Assembly (NCBI GenBank): GCA_025351745.1
Contig: JANXVI010000464.1
Coordinates: forward strand, 1-32,784
Length of the DNA: 32,784 bases
Reading direction: 5' to 3'
From: Rhodoferax sp.
GTDB lineage: Bacteria > Pseudomonadota > Gammaproteobacteria > Burkholderiales > Burkholderiaceae_C
The position numbers were made by a program, and so were the translations under genes. Numbering within the stretch: the stretch's first letter is position 1; each line of letters begins with the position of its first letter. The notes under the pieces were generated by a model. The model was not told the origin of the DNA. It saw only the letters and a program-made list of their open reading frames with translations, and made no database searches. Below, in pieces: positions 1 to 7,605 of this stretch.

Positions 1-45
1 CCTGTTTTTTATCGAAATGCGGGCCGGTATAGCGCCCACACGCCA

Positions 46-84
46 AAGAAAAAAACCCCGCTACCGAAAAAGATAGCAGGGTTT
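46..84 (-). terminator. Rho-independent terminator of tRNA-Thr
   Basis: Read on the minus strand, the arms at 84-74 and 63-53 pair over 11 bp with one mismatch around a T-rich loop. They are followed at once by a run of T residues (52 down to about 46). The hairpin lies 12 bases past the 3' CCA of the tRNA, the expected place for an intrinsic terminator of a single-gene tRNA transcript. It is seen directly in the sequence; activity is inferred. Confidence 0.75.
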
Positions 85-96
85 AAATATCTGTCG

Positions 97-172
97 TGGT
101 GCCGCTTAACGGAATCGAACTGTTGACCTTCTCCTTACGAAGGAGCTGCTCTACCAACTGAGCTAAAGCGGC
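97..172 (-). tRNA. tRNA-Thr (anticodon CGT)
   Basis: This is a 76-nt cloverleaf on the minus strand. The acceptor stem is 172-166 with 107-101, the discriminator A is at 100, and CCA is encoded at 99-97. The D stem is GCTC/GAGC, the anticodon loop is TTCGTAA giving anticodon CGT, and the T loop is TTCGATT. The anticodon arm and variable region closely resemble E. coli thrW, the CGU threonine tRNA that reads ACG codons. A G-A mismatch closes the top of the anticodon stem, as in thrW. It stands alone with its own terminator. Confidence 0.95.
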
Positions 173-209
173 TATAGGTAGCGCCGCTCCCGAGAGACGG
201 CGAAAGGCG

Positions 210-238
210 ATTTTACACACTAAATTTGTGTAAAAAGT
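210..238 (-). promoter_or_regulatory. Probable promoter of tRNA-Thr, with a 9-bp inverted repeat
   Basis: On the minus strand a good -10 element, TAAAAT, occupies 215-210. This puts the expected transcription start about 30 bases before the tRNA 5' end at 172. The matching -35 (about 238-233, ACTTTT) is weak. A perfect inverted repeat, TTTTACACA at 211-219 and TGTGTAAAA at 227-235 with a 7-base spacer, covers the spacer and -10. It could be an operator or a coincidence of AT-rich promoter DNA. The rest of 239-530 holds no gene I can support. Confidence 0.4.
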
Positions 239-530
239 GTGTATGACAGGAGAAGGTTGTCACATGGCACTATGTTTCCAAACTTGCGTGTTGACGTACT
301 AGCCTTGTGACGCCAACCTAACTCACGCAATTGTGCAAGGAAAGTGCGCAAAACCGTTGGCATTGTGCTGCGCGCCTGGCTTTTACACGGAGCCGAAATT
401 GCTGTTCATGCCCCGGTCGCTAGTATGCGTAGGGTAGTGGACGTGCATATGCCGACAGATATGTGGCAATTCGTACTGGGAAAAAGTGGATTTCAACGGC
501 CAATGGGCCACTCGTTGTCGATGTTCCCGT

Positions 531-1535
531 TTAGCCTTCCAGGTGGTAGCGCGTCACGCGCTCCACTTCGTTTTTGGAGCCCAGTGCCACGCTGACGCGC
601 TCATGCAGTTTGCCGGGCTGGATGTTCAAGATGCGTTCCTTGCAATTGGTGGCGGCACCACCCGCTTGTTCGACGATCCAAGCCATAGGGTTGGCCTCGT
701 ACATCAGGCGCAGCTTGCCGGGCTTCTCGGGTTCGCGCTTGTCCCAGGGGTACATGAAGATACCGCCGCGGGTCAATATGCGGTGCACGTCGGTCACCAT
801 GCTGGCGATCCAGCGCATGTTGAAATCCTTGCCGCGCACACCGTCTCTGCCTTGCAGGCATTCGTCGATATAGCGCTTCACCGGGGCGTCCCAGTGGCGC
901 ATATTGCTCATGTTGATGGCAAATTCCTTGGTGTCTTCTGGGATGCTCATCTTCTCTTGCGTCAACACAAACGAACCTTGTTCGCGGTCCAGAGTGAACA
1001 TGGCCACGCCGTTGCCCACGGTCAGCACCAGCGTGGTCTGCGGGCCATAGACGCAGTAGCCAGCAGCCACCTGTTTGCTACCTGCTTGCAAGAAATCTTG
1101 CTCCGACACGCCAGCACCCTCGGGTTTTTTCAGCACGCTGAAAATGGTGCCGATGCTGACATTGACGTCGATGTTGCTGGATCCATCCAGGGGGTCAAAC
1201 AGCAGCAGGTATTCGCCCTGCGGGTAGCGGTTGGGCACCAGGTAGATGCCTTCCATTTCCTCGCTGGCCATGGCCGCCAGGTGGCCGCCCCATTCGTTGG
1301 CTTCGATCAGCACTTCGTTGGAGATGATGTCCAGCTTCTTCTGGATTTCACCCTGGATGTTTTCGCTGTCGGCCGTACCCAGCACGCCACCCAAGGCGCC
1401 CTTGTTGACAGCATGGCTGATGCTCTTGCACGAGCGGGCCACCACTTCCAACAACAGGCGCAGTTGGGCGGGGATGGAGCCGTCTACGCGTTGCTCTTCA
1501 ACCAGGTAGCGGGTCAGGGATATTTTTTGGGCCAT
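531..1535 (-). CDS. fbp: Class I fructose-1,6-bisphosphatase
   Basis: This gene encodes the cytosolic enzyme that hydrolyses fructose-1,6-bisphosphate to fructose-6-phosphate in gluconeogenesis and, in autotrophs, the Calvin cycle. The protein has 334 aa, normal for class I. Visible hallmarks are the metal-binding SEE at residues 91-93, DPLDGSSN at 114-121, and the C-terminal substrate-binding [10 protein letters not shown] segment. A TTG 12 bases upstream is also open, but the ATG at 1535 (MAQKISL) is preferred because GAGA lies just upstream and the protein then starts as the family does. The ATG lies 8 bases after the stop of pepN, so the two are surely co-transcribed and perhaps translationally coupled. 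There is no sign of a neighbouring cbb operon, so a gluconeogenic role is the default. Confidence 0.95.
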   Translation of the reverse strand: MAQKISLTRYLVEEQRVDGSIPAQLRLLLEVVARSCKSISHAVNKGALGGVLGTADSENIQGEIQKKLDIISNEVLIEANEWGGHLAAMASEEMEGIYLVPNRYPQGEYLLLFDPLDGSSNIDVNVSIGTIFSVLKKPEGAGVSEQDFLQAGSKQVAAGYCVYGPQTTLVLTVGNGVAMFTLDREQGSFVLTQEKMSIPEDTKEFAINMSNMRHWDAPVKRYIDECLQGRDGVRGKDFNMRWIASMVTDVHRILTRGGIFMYPWDKREPEKPGKLRLMYEANPMAWIVEQAGGAATNCKERILNIQPGKLHERVSVALGSKNEVERVTRYHLEG

Positions 1536-1543
1536 GGGGATTC

Positions 1544-4276
1544 TCAATCTGCGAGGGCGCGGTCAATGACCTCGCGGACGTCGTTGGAGAGGTCCGACTT
1601 GGCGGCCACGCGGGCCAGTGCCTCCCGGGCGGCGCTGCGGTAGGGCTCGGCCAGGCGCTTCCACCGGTCTAGCGCGCGTGCCAGTCGGGCGGCCACTTGC
1701 GGGTTGATTCCGTCCAGCTCGATCACGCGCTCGCTCCAGTACACATACCCTGCAGCGTCAGCGCGGTGGAAGCCGCCTGGGTTGGCATTGCAGTAGCTGA
1801 AGATGACGCTGCGCGCGCGGTTGGGGTTGCGGATGTTGAAGTCGCGGTGGACCATCAATTGGCGCACGGCGGGCAGCACGTTGCCACCTCGGTCGGGCGC
1901 ACCGGCTTGCATGGCAAACCACTTGTCCAACACCAGATCTTCGTTTTTGAACAGCGCATGGAAGCGTGCCAAGGCCGGGGCGGCAAGGGGGTGACTGCTG
2001 CTAACCAGTGCCTGAAGGGCATTGGCGCGGTCGGTCATATTGCCGGCATCCTTGAAGCGTTGCAAGGCCTTGCCGGGCCATACTGCATCACCGTTCTGTT
2101 GGGCAGCCAGGCACAGGTAGCACAGCGCCATGCCGACCAGGGCGCGGCGGCCCGATGAGGTGGCGTCTGGGCTGTAGCCACCGATGTCCTGGTGTGCCTC
2201 AAAGGCCCATTGCCAGTCCGCCTGCAAGCTGGTTGCGATCTGCATGCGCATGGCTTCGCGCACCCCATGGATGCGCTGTGGGTCCACCACGTCGAGTTGT
2301 TCGGCAATGTAGGTTTCGCTGGGCAGCGTTAGCACCAGGTCTTTGAACGCCGCGTCGAGCGTTGGGTGGCGCAGCACGCTGCGCATGGCCTCGATGTATG
2401 CATCATTTAGGACGGTAGCCCTTGTGGAATTTGGGTGAGCTGCTATCGCATTTATAGCACTTCGCAGTGCTAAGCGTTGACCCGCTTCCCAGCGACTGAA
2501 TGGATCAGTGTCATGGGCCAGTAGCGTGAGCAACTGCGCATCGGAGTAGTCATAGTCCAGTAGCACGGGTGCCGAGAAGCCGCGCAGGATGGAGGGCACG
2601 GGTTCTTCGGCCACGCCGGTGAAGGTGATGCTGGCGGTCTCACCTGTCATCACAAACAGGTGATTGTTGGCTGGCACGTCGGTGCCGCCTTGTACTGTGA
2701 GGGGAATGTCTGCACCGGTGTGGCTGCCCACCAGGCCCAGTAGTACCGGGATAACAAAGGGCTCATGGTGTTCCCGGTTGGTGGTGGTGGAGCAAAATTG
2801 CTTGAACGCCAGTGTGTAGGTCTGGGTCGCTGCGTCGTAGTTGCTGCTGGCAGACAGATGGGGAGTGCCCGCCTGGCTGTACCAGAGCTTGAACTGTGGC
2901 AGCAACTGGGCCAGACTGGAGCCAGGGTTGGCATCCGCCATGCTTTGCGCAAAGTCGTCGCAGGTCACGGCCTGGCCGTCAAAGCGCTCGAAGTACAGCT
3001 TCATGCCCCGCGCAAATCCTTCTCGGCCAGAAGGATCGTTGGGCCCTTCGGTAGCCAGCGTCTGCATCATGCGCACGACCTCGGCACCTTTTTCGTAAAT
3101 GGTGACGGTGTAGAAGTTGTTGATCTCGATATAGCTGTCCGGGCGCACCGGGTGGGCCATGGGGCCAGCGTCCTCCGGGAACTGGGCGGTGCGCAGTACG
3201 CGCACGTCTTCGATGCGTTTAACGGCGCGGGCCGAAGCCTCGCCACACATGTCCTGGCTGAATTCCTGGTCGCGGAACACAGTCAGGCCTTCCTTCAGAC
3301 TCAGCTGGAACCAGTCTCGGCAGGTGATGCGGTTGCCGGTCCAGTTGTGGAAGTATTCGTGCCCGACCACGCTCTCGATGTTGGAGAAGTCAGCGTCGGT
3401 GGCGGTGGCCTGGCTGGCCAGCACGTATTTGGAGTTGAATATGTTCAGGCCCTTGTTCTCCATGGCGCCCATGTTGAAGTCGGCGGTGGCGACGATCATG
3501 AAGCGTTCCAGGTCCAGCGGCAGGCCGAAGCGGGCTTCGTCCCAGGCCACGGATGCCATCAACGAATTCATCGCATGTTCGGTTTTGTCCAGGTCGCCTG
3601 GGCGCACGAACACCTGCAGCAGGTGGTCTTTGCCGGCCCGGCTGGTGATGCGCTGCTCGCGCGCGACCAGTTGGCCTGCGACCAGTGCAAACAGGTAACA
3701 AGGCTTCTTGTGTGGGTCAACCCACTTGGCGAAGTGGCGACCGTCTTCCAATTTTCCGCTATCGACCAGGTTGCCATTGGACAGCAGCACCGGGTACTTG
3801 GTCTTGTCGGCGCGCAGCGTCACGGTGTACATGGCCATCACATCCGGGCGGTCCAGGAAGTAGGTGATACGCCTAAAGCCTTCAGCCTCGCACTGCGTGA
3901 AGAACGAGTCGTTACTGGTGTACAGCCCCGACAGCTTGGTGTTCTTGCTCGGTGCGCAGGTCGTGAAAATCTCTAACTGGAAGGGCTCGTGGCCTTCAGG
4001 CAGGTTTTCCAGCACCAGACAGTCGCCTTCCATCTTGAAAGACGTGCCCTGGCCGTTCACCAGCACGCGCGCCAGGTTCAGCTCTTCGCCATCCAGCTTG
4101 AGTGCCTGCGGCGGCACGTCCGGGTTGCGGCGCAGCAGCATTTTGTTCAGCACGCGGGTCTTGGCCGGGTCCAGATCAAAAGTCAGCTCCACCGTGTCGA
4201 TGTGGTACGCCGGGGCCGCGTAATCAGCTCGTTTGATGACGACGGGTGCGCCTTCGTTGTCGTGTAGTTGCAGCAT
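1544..4276 (-). CDS. pepN: Aminopeptidase N (M1 family zinc metallopeptidase)
   Basis: This is a broad-specificity cytosolic aminopeptidase that trims N-terminal residues from peptides late in protein turnover. The 910-aa protein has the M1 signatures: the exopeptidase motif GAMEN at 270-274, the zinc site HEYFH at 306-310, and the third ligand Glu in KEG at 329. The C-terminal half matches the DUF3458/alpha-solenoid part of bacterial PepN. The start at 4276 is preferred over an upstream start at 4315 because GGAG sits seven bases before this ATG. The stop is 8 bases before fbp. Around residues 607-620 the chain contains a mini-repeat insertion ([15 protein letters not shown]) encoded by the repeat described separately. 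It falls in the helical C-terminal region and leaves the frame intact. Confidence 0.95.
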   Translation of the reverse strand: MLQLHDNEGAPVVIKRADYAAPAYHIDTVELTFDLDPAKTRVLNKMLLRRNPDVPPQALKLDGEELNLARVLVNGQGTSFKMEGDCLVLENLPEGHEPFQLEIFTTCAPSKNTKLSGLYTSNDSFFTQCEAEGFRRITYFLDRPDVMAMYTVTLRADKTKYPVLLSNGNLVDSGKLEDGRHFAKWVDPHKKPCYLFALVAGQLVAREQRITSRAGKDHLLQVFVRPGDLDKTEHAMNSLMASVAWDEARFGLPLDLERFMIVATADFNMGAMENKGLNIFNSKYVLASQATATDADFSNIESVVGHEYFHNWTGNRITCRDWFQLSLKEGLTVFRDQEFSQDMCGEASARAVKRIEDVRVLRTAQFPEDAGPMAHPVRPDSYIEINNFYTVTIYEKGAEVVRMMQTLATEGPNDPSGREGFARGMKLYFERFDGQAVTCDDFAQSMADANPGSSLAQLLPQFKLWYSQAGTPHLSASSNYDAATQTYTLAFKQFCSTTTNREHHEPFVIPVLLGLVGSHTGADIPLTVQGGTDVPANNHLFVMTGETASITFTGVAEEPVPSILRGFSAPVLLDYDYSDAQLLTLLAHDTDPFSRWEAGQRLALRSAINAIAAHPNSTRATVLNDAYIEAMRSVLRHPTLDAAFKDLVLTLPSETYIAEQLDVVDPQRIHGVREAMRMQIATSLQADWQWAFEAHQDIGGYSPDATSSGRRALVGMALCYLCLAAQQNGDAVWPGKALQRFKDAGNMTDRANALQALVSSSHPLAAPALARFHALFKNEDLVLDKWFAMQAGAPDRGGNVLPAVRQLMVHRDFNIRNPNRARSVIFSYCNANPGGFHRADAAGYVYWSERVIELDGINPQVAARLARALDRWKRLAEPYRSAAREALARVAAKSDLSNDVREVIDRALAD
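2417..2459 (-). repeat. Intragenic mini-repeat, copy A (in pepN)
   Basis: Read on the minus strand this copy has the form TGCT-N10-TAGC-N16-ACAAGGGCT, followed by ACCG. The same blocks with exactly the same spacing occur at 7779-7821 and 9189-9231. It lies within pepN on the coding strand. GCT is a codon, so it adds Ala-x3-Ile-Ala-x6-Thr-Arg-Ala without a frameshift. Confidence 0.8.
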
Positions 4277-4339
4277 GTTGTTCTCCAGATTATTTATGGG
4301 GGCAGCGCGGTACACGAAGTGACAAGTGTGGGGGCCATA

Positions 4340-5444
4340 TCAGACGCCCTGTTTTAGAGACGCTTCGATGAACACATCGAGGTCGCCATCCAAAACTTTT
4401 TGCGTCGCGGATACCTCGACATTGGTGCGTAGGTCTTTGATGCGGCTGTTGTCGAGTACGTAAGAGCGGATCTGGTGGCCCCAGCCCACATCAGTCTTGG
4501 TGTCTTCCAGCTTTTGCTGGGCTTCTTGTTGCTTGCGCAGCTCGAAGTCATACAGGCGCGAACGCAGGCGCTTCCAGGCGACATCGCGGTTGCCGTGCTG
4601 GCTGCGGCCGTCCTGGCACTGCACCACGATGCCGGTCGGGATGTGGGTCAGGCGCACCGCCGAGTCGGTTTTGTTGATGTGCTGGCCACCGGCGCCGCTG
4701 GCGCGGAAGGTGTCGGTGCGCACATCGCTGGGGTTGATCTCGATCTCAATCGAGTCATCAATTTCGGGATACACGAACACGCTGGCAAAGCTGGTGTGGC
4801 GACCACCGGAAGAGTCGAAGGGCGACTTGCGCACCAGTCGGTGCACGCCGGTCTCGGTGCGCAGCAGGCCAAAAGCATATTCGCCTTCGATCTTGATGGT
4901 TGCGCCCTTGATGCCAGCCGTGTCGCCCGCAGTCTCGTCTTCTATGGTCGTTTTGAAGCCCTTGCGTTCGGCGTATTTGAGGTACTGGCGCAGCAGCATG
5001 CTGGCCCAGTCGCAGGCTTCGGTGCCACCGGCGCCGGACTGAATGTCCAGGAAGCAGTTGAGCGGGTCGGCCGGGTTGCTGAACATGCGGCGGAACTCCA
5101 GGCCCTCGATGATGGCGGCCAGCTTGGCGGTCTCGCCCTCTATTGTCTTCAGACCGGCTTCGTCGCCGTCTTCCTTGGACATGTCGAACAATTCGAGGTT
5201 GTCAGACAACTCGCTTTCCAGCTCGGTGATGGTGACCACTACGCCATCCAGTGCTTTCTTTTCCTTGCCCAATTCCTGGGCGCGCTTGGGGTCGTTCCAG
5301 ACGGTGGGGTCTTCTAGCGATGCAACAACGGTGCGCAGGCGCTCGGCTTTGGCATCGTAGTCAAAGATACCCCCGTAACTCTTGGGTCCTTGCGGTCAGG
5401 CCGTTGAGTTGGGTGCCGATGAGGTTGATGCGTTCGATTTCCAT
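4340..5444 (-). CDS. prfB: Peptide chain release factor 2 with programmed +1 frameshift
   Basis: RF2 ends translation at UGA and UAA codons on the ribosome. The gene is read as two segments: 5444-5364 (27 codons, [10 protein letters not shown] to CTT) and 5362-4340. One T at 5363 is skipped at the in-frame TGA (5363-5361). The slippery site is the classic GGG-TAT-CTT-TGA-C, preceded by a Shine-Dalgarno-like CGGGGG run. RF2 therefore controls its own synthesis: when RF2 is scarce the ribosome slips and full protein is made. The product has 367 aa. The UGA-reading tripeptide SPF is at 207-209 and the catalytic GGQ at 252-254, preceded by RASGA with Ala where E. coli K-12 has Thr. ORF callers miss the first 57 residues and start at a TTG at 5272. 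AGGA upstream of 5444 is a plausible ribosome binding site. lysS, often found next to prfB, is not adjacent here. Confidence 0.96.
5359..5378 (-). promoter_or_regulatory. prfB +1 recoding site
   Basis: On the minus strand the purine-rich SD-like CGGGGG is followed by TAT CTT TGA C. The CTT-TGA slippery pair occupies 5366-5361. Zero frame is open from 5444 to the TGA, and the +1 frame is open from there to 4340. Translation after the shift continues as [10 protein letters not shown], which matches RF2, so the site is intact and needed. Confidence 0.95.
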
Positions 5445-5497
5445 GGTGCTACTGTCCTAAACGGTGAATTTTGGGAATAACCTGCCATTTTAGGTGG

Positions 5498-5513
5498 GAC
5501 GGCACCTGCCGTC
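5498..5513. other. Short stem-loop between the lipase gene and prfB
   Basis: GACGGC and GCCGTC form a perfect 6-bp stem with a 4-base loop, starting just after the stop of the patatin-like gene. No T-tract follows on either strand, so an intrinsic terminator is doubtful. It may slow transcription or protect the upstream mRNA. Confidence 0.3.
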
Positions 5514-5516
5514 GAT

Positions 5517-6653
5517 TTATCGGTGCGGCACGCGCAGATCGTCCAGATAGTCCCGCCCGATGTTGATGCTGGACGAAGACCCCAAGTGGGCATATTTCGT
5601 GGCCAGCCAACGCTTGGCGCAGGCTGCGCCCAGGTCGCGCAGTGTGTGGATGAGCTTGGCGTCCGTGGCCGATTTGGTGGATGCGGCAAAACCCTCCAGA
5701 ATTTCGCCGCCATCAATGCGGTGCATCAACACGTTCTTGTAGCGCAACGGGTCCAGCTTGCCCTCCATCAGCAGTCGCTTGACAAAATCTATGGCGCGCA
5801 TCTCGGCAATCAGCGCCGCGTTGAACGTGATCTCGTTGAGGCGGTCCATGATGTCGCCCGCTGACGTGGGCAGCTTGTCGCGTTTGATGGGGTTGATTTG
5901 CACCAGCACCACGTCGCTGCTGTCGCACTCGTAGATCAGCGGGTGAATGGCGGGGTTGCCCGAATAGCCGCCGTCCCAGTAATGTTCGCCATCGATCTCT
6001 ACCGCCCGAAACACCGTGGGCAGGCAAGCCGATGCCATAACCGCTTTGGCGGTGAGCCGCTTGCCCGAAAAGACTTCGGCCTTGCCGGTGGTAACGGTGG
6101 TGGCCACTACGAATACCTTCAGTGCCTTGAAGGCCGCCAGCCGGTTGAAGTCGATTTTGTCTTCCAGAAATTTCTGCAGGGGGTTGATATCCAGCGGGTT
6201 GCTTTGGTAGGGAGACACATTGGCGGACCAGAAGCTGGCCATGGCGTCTGTGAACATCTGGCCGGGAGATGGCCCTGCTGCGGTCCCGCCGAAGCCGCCA
6301 AACAGCACGTCAAACGGCGCACGCTGGGCCTGCGAGATGGATGAGCCCATGGCACCCATGTCCACAATGCCCTCCCAAAACGCCGACAACGACGCCCGTG
6401 CCGACTCTTTCATCTTCGCTGGGGGCTGACCCTCTGCTTGCGCGAAGCCATGGGCTAATGCGACTGCGTTCATGGCCCCCGCACTGGTGCCGCTGATGCC
6501 TTCAAATGCCACGCGGCCATCTTCTAACAAAGTGTCTAGAACGCCCCAGGTAAAGGCGCCGTGTGAGCCGCCGCCTTGCAATGCAAGGTTGACGCGCGGC
6601 GGGGTGGCATTGGGTAGTGGCGCGGGGTGCGTCAGGTCAGATGGGATATGCAT
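5517..6653 (-). CDS. Patatin-like phospholipase
   Basis: This is a predicted serine lipid acyl hydrolase of the patatin/RssA group, acting on membrane phospholipids or other acyl esters. It has 378 aa. The anion-hole glycine motif GGGSHG is at 27-32, the nucleophile elbow GTSAG at 55-59 (Ser57), and the catalytic Asp sits in DGG at 227-229, so the Ser-Asp dyad is complete. No signal peptide is seen, so it is probably cytosolic or peripheral. It follows the alpha/beta hydrolase gene by 24 bases on the same strand and precedes prfB by 72 bases. No strong ribosome binding site precedes the ATG, and coupling to the upstream gene is possible. The true substrate cannot be read from the sequence. 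Confidence 0.88.
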   Translation of the reverse strand: MHIPSDLTHPAPLPNATPPRVNLALQGGGSHGAFTWGVLDTLLEDGRVAFEGISGTSAGAMNAVALAHGFAQAEGQPPAKMKESARASLSAFWEGIVDMGAMGSSISQAQRAPFDVLFGGFGGTAAGPSPGQMFTDAMASFWSANVSPYQSNPLDINPLQKFLEDKIDFNRLAAFKALKVFVVATTVTTGKAEVFSGKRLTAKAVMASACLPTVFRAVEIDGEHYWDGGYSGNPAIHPLIYECDSSDVVLVQINPIKRDKLPTSAGDIMDRLNEITFNAALIAEMRAIDFVKRLLMEGKLDPLRYKNVLMHRIDGGEILEGFAASTKSATDAKLIHTLRDLGAACAKRWLATKYAHLGSSSSINIGRDYLDDLRVPHR

Positions 6654-6677
6654 GACCCGAGGGTAGCAAAGTTCTGC

Positions 6678-7592
6678 CTAAGCAATAAAACGCTCTATGA
6701 GCCCCGCCAAAATATACGGCTGGTCGTGGTGCATCATGTGGCCGGCATCGTGTATCAGCGCGATCTCGACGTTGGGGACGCTCTTGATGCGTTCGTGGTA
6801 CTGCTCTAGCGTGAACTTGCCTTTCCACCACAGGTCCAGGCTGTTGTCGGAAGCTTCCACTGCCAATACTGGCATGTTCAGCCGGCTGTACAAGGCCAGC
6901 ACTTCTTCGGACTGGTAGAGGTGCGCGCTGATGACCTTGTGCGCCGGTTGGCCCAGAATGGTCCACTTGCCATCGGCGTTCTCGGTGGCCCAGTGCCTGG
7001 ACAGCCAGTCGGCTTTGTCCTGGCTCAAGCGGGGGTTGGTCTTCATCAGGCGTCGGGCCACGCCGCTGACTGCGTCGTATGCGCGCAAATCCATTTCGCC
7101 GCGGTGCAGCTTCTTCAACTCGTCCATCCACTTGGCATACCGCGCCGGTGCCATGTCGGGTGTGGTGGCGGGCAAGCCAAACCCTTCCAGGTTGACGAGG
7201 CGGCGTATGCGCTCAGGGCGCACACCGCCATACAGCATCACGACATTACCGCCCAGGCTGTGGCCGACCAGGTTTACGGGGCGGTCGGGGGCGTAGTGGT
7301 CCAGCAAAAAATCCAGGTCTGCCATGTAGTCAGGGAACCAGTAGTTGTCGACTTCGCCTGACGGGGTTTTCCCGTATCCCCTCCAGTCGGGCGCGATGAC
7401 GTAATGGTCTTGTTGGAACGCGTCTACGACGAATTGGTAACTGGCCGCCACGTCCATCCAGCCATGGACCATGACCAGCGGGATTTTGTCGGAGGAGGGT
7501 TCGCCCCAGATCTGCACGTGGTACTGCAGATTGCGTATAGGGACAAACTCGCTTCTGGATGATCTTTTGACTTGGTACATTTGCTCCATCAT
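6678..7592 (-). CDS. Alpha/beta-fold hydrolase
   Basis: This is a 304-aa single-domain hydrolase. The oxyanion region is MVHGWMD at 41-47, the nucleophile motif GHSLGG at 110-115 (Ser112), and a C-terminal HDAGHMMHHDQP segment at about 281-292 holds the catalytic His near 285. This is the pattern of carboxylesterases, epoxide hydrolases and related enzymes; the substrate is unknown. It has no signal peptide. The start codon is only 13 bases from the divergent acyl-CoA synthetase start, so each promoter must lie inside the other gene or one start is mis-set. An ATG four codons later is possible, but GGAG would be only 3 bases from it. A patatin-like lipase follows downstream, so a lipid or ester role is plausible inference. 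Confidence 0.85.
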   Translation of the reverse strand: MMEQMYQVKRSSRSEFVPIRNLQYHVQIWGEPSSDKIPLVMVHGWMDVAASYQFVVDAFQQDHYVIAPDWRGYGKTPSGEVDNYWFPDYMADLDFLLDHYAPDRPVNLVGHSLGGNVVMLYGGVRPERIRRLVNLEGFGLPATTPDMAPARYAKWMDELKKLHRGEMDLRAYDAVSGVARRLMKTNPRLSQDKADWLSRHWATENADGKWTILGQPAHKVISAHLYQSEEVLALYSRLNMPVLAVEASDNSLDLWWKGKFTLEQYHERIKSVPNVEIALIHDAGHMMHHDQPYILAGLIERFIA

Positions 7593-7605
7593 ACGGAGCC
7601 ACGGG

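Noticed and set aside
506-530. Possible terminator after fbp on the minus strand
   Set aside because: A short GGCC/GGCC stem with a bulge is followed at a distance by TTTTT; pairing is too weak to call.
344-595. Plus-strand 83-codon frame between the tRNA and fbp
   Set aside because: It has no ribosome site, ends antisense to fbp and has no recognisable product.
486-1643. Long plus-strand open frame of 385 codons
   Set aside because: It is antisense to fbp and the end of pepN, has no ribosome site or family motifs, and is a GC-rich shadow frame.
2765-3976. Plus-strand open frame of 403 codons
   Set aside because: It is antisense to the catalytic core of pepN; the translated product has no recognisable domain.
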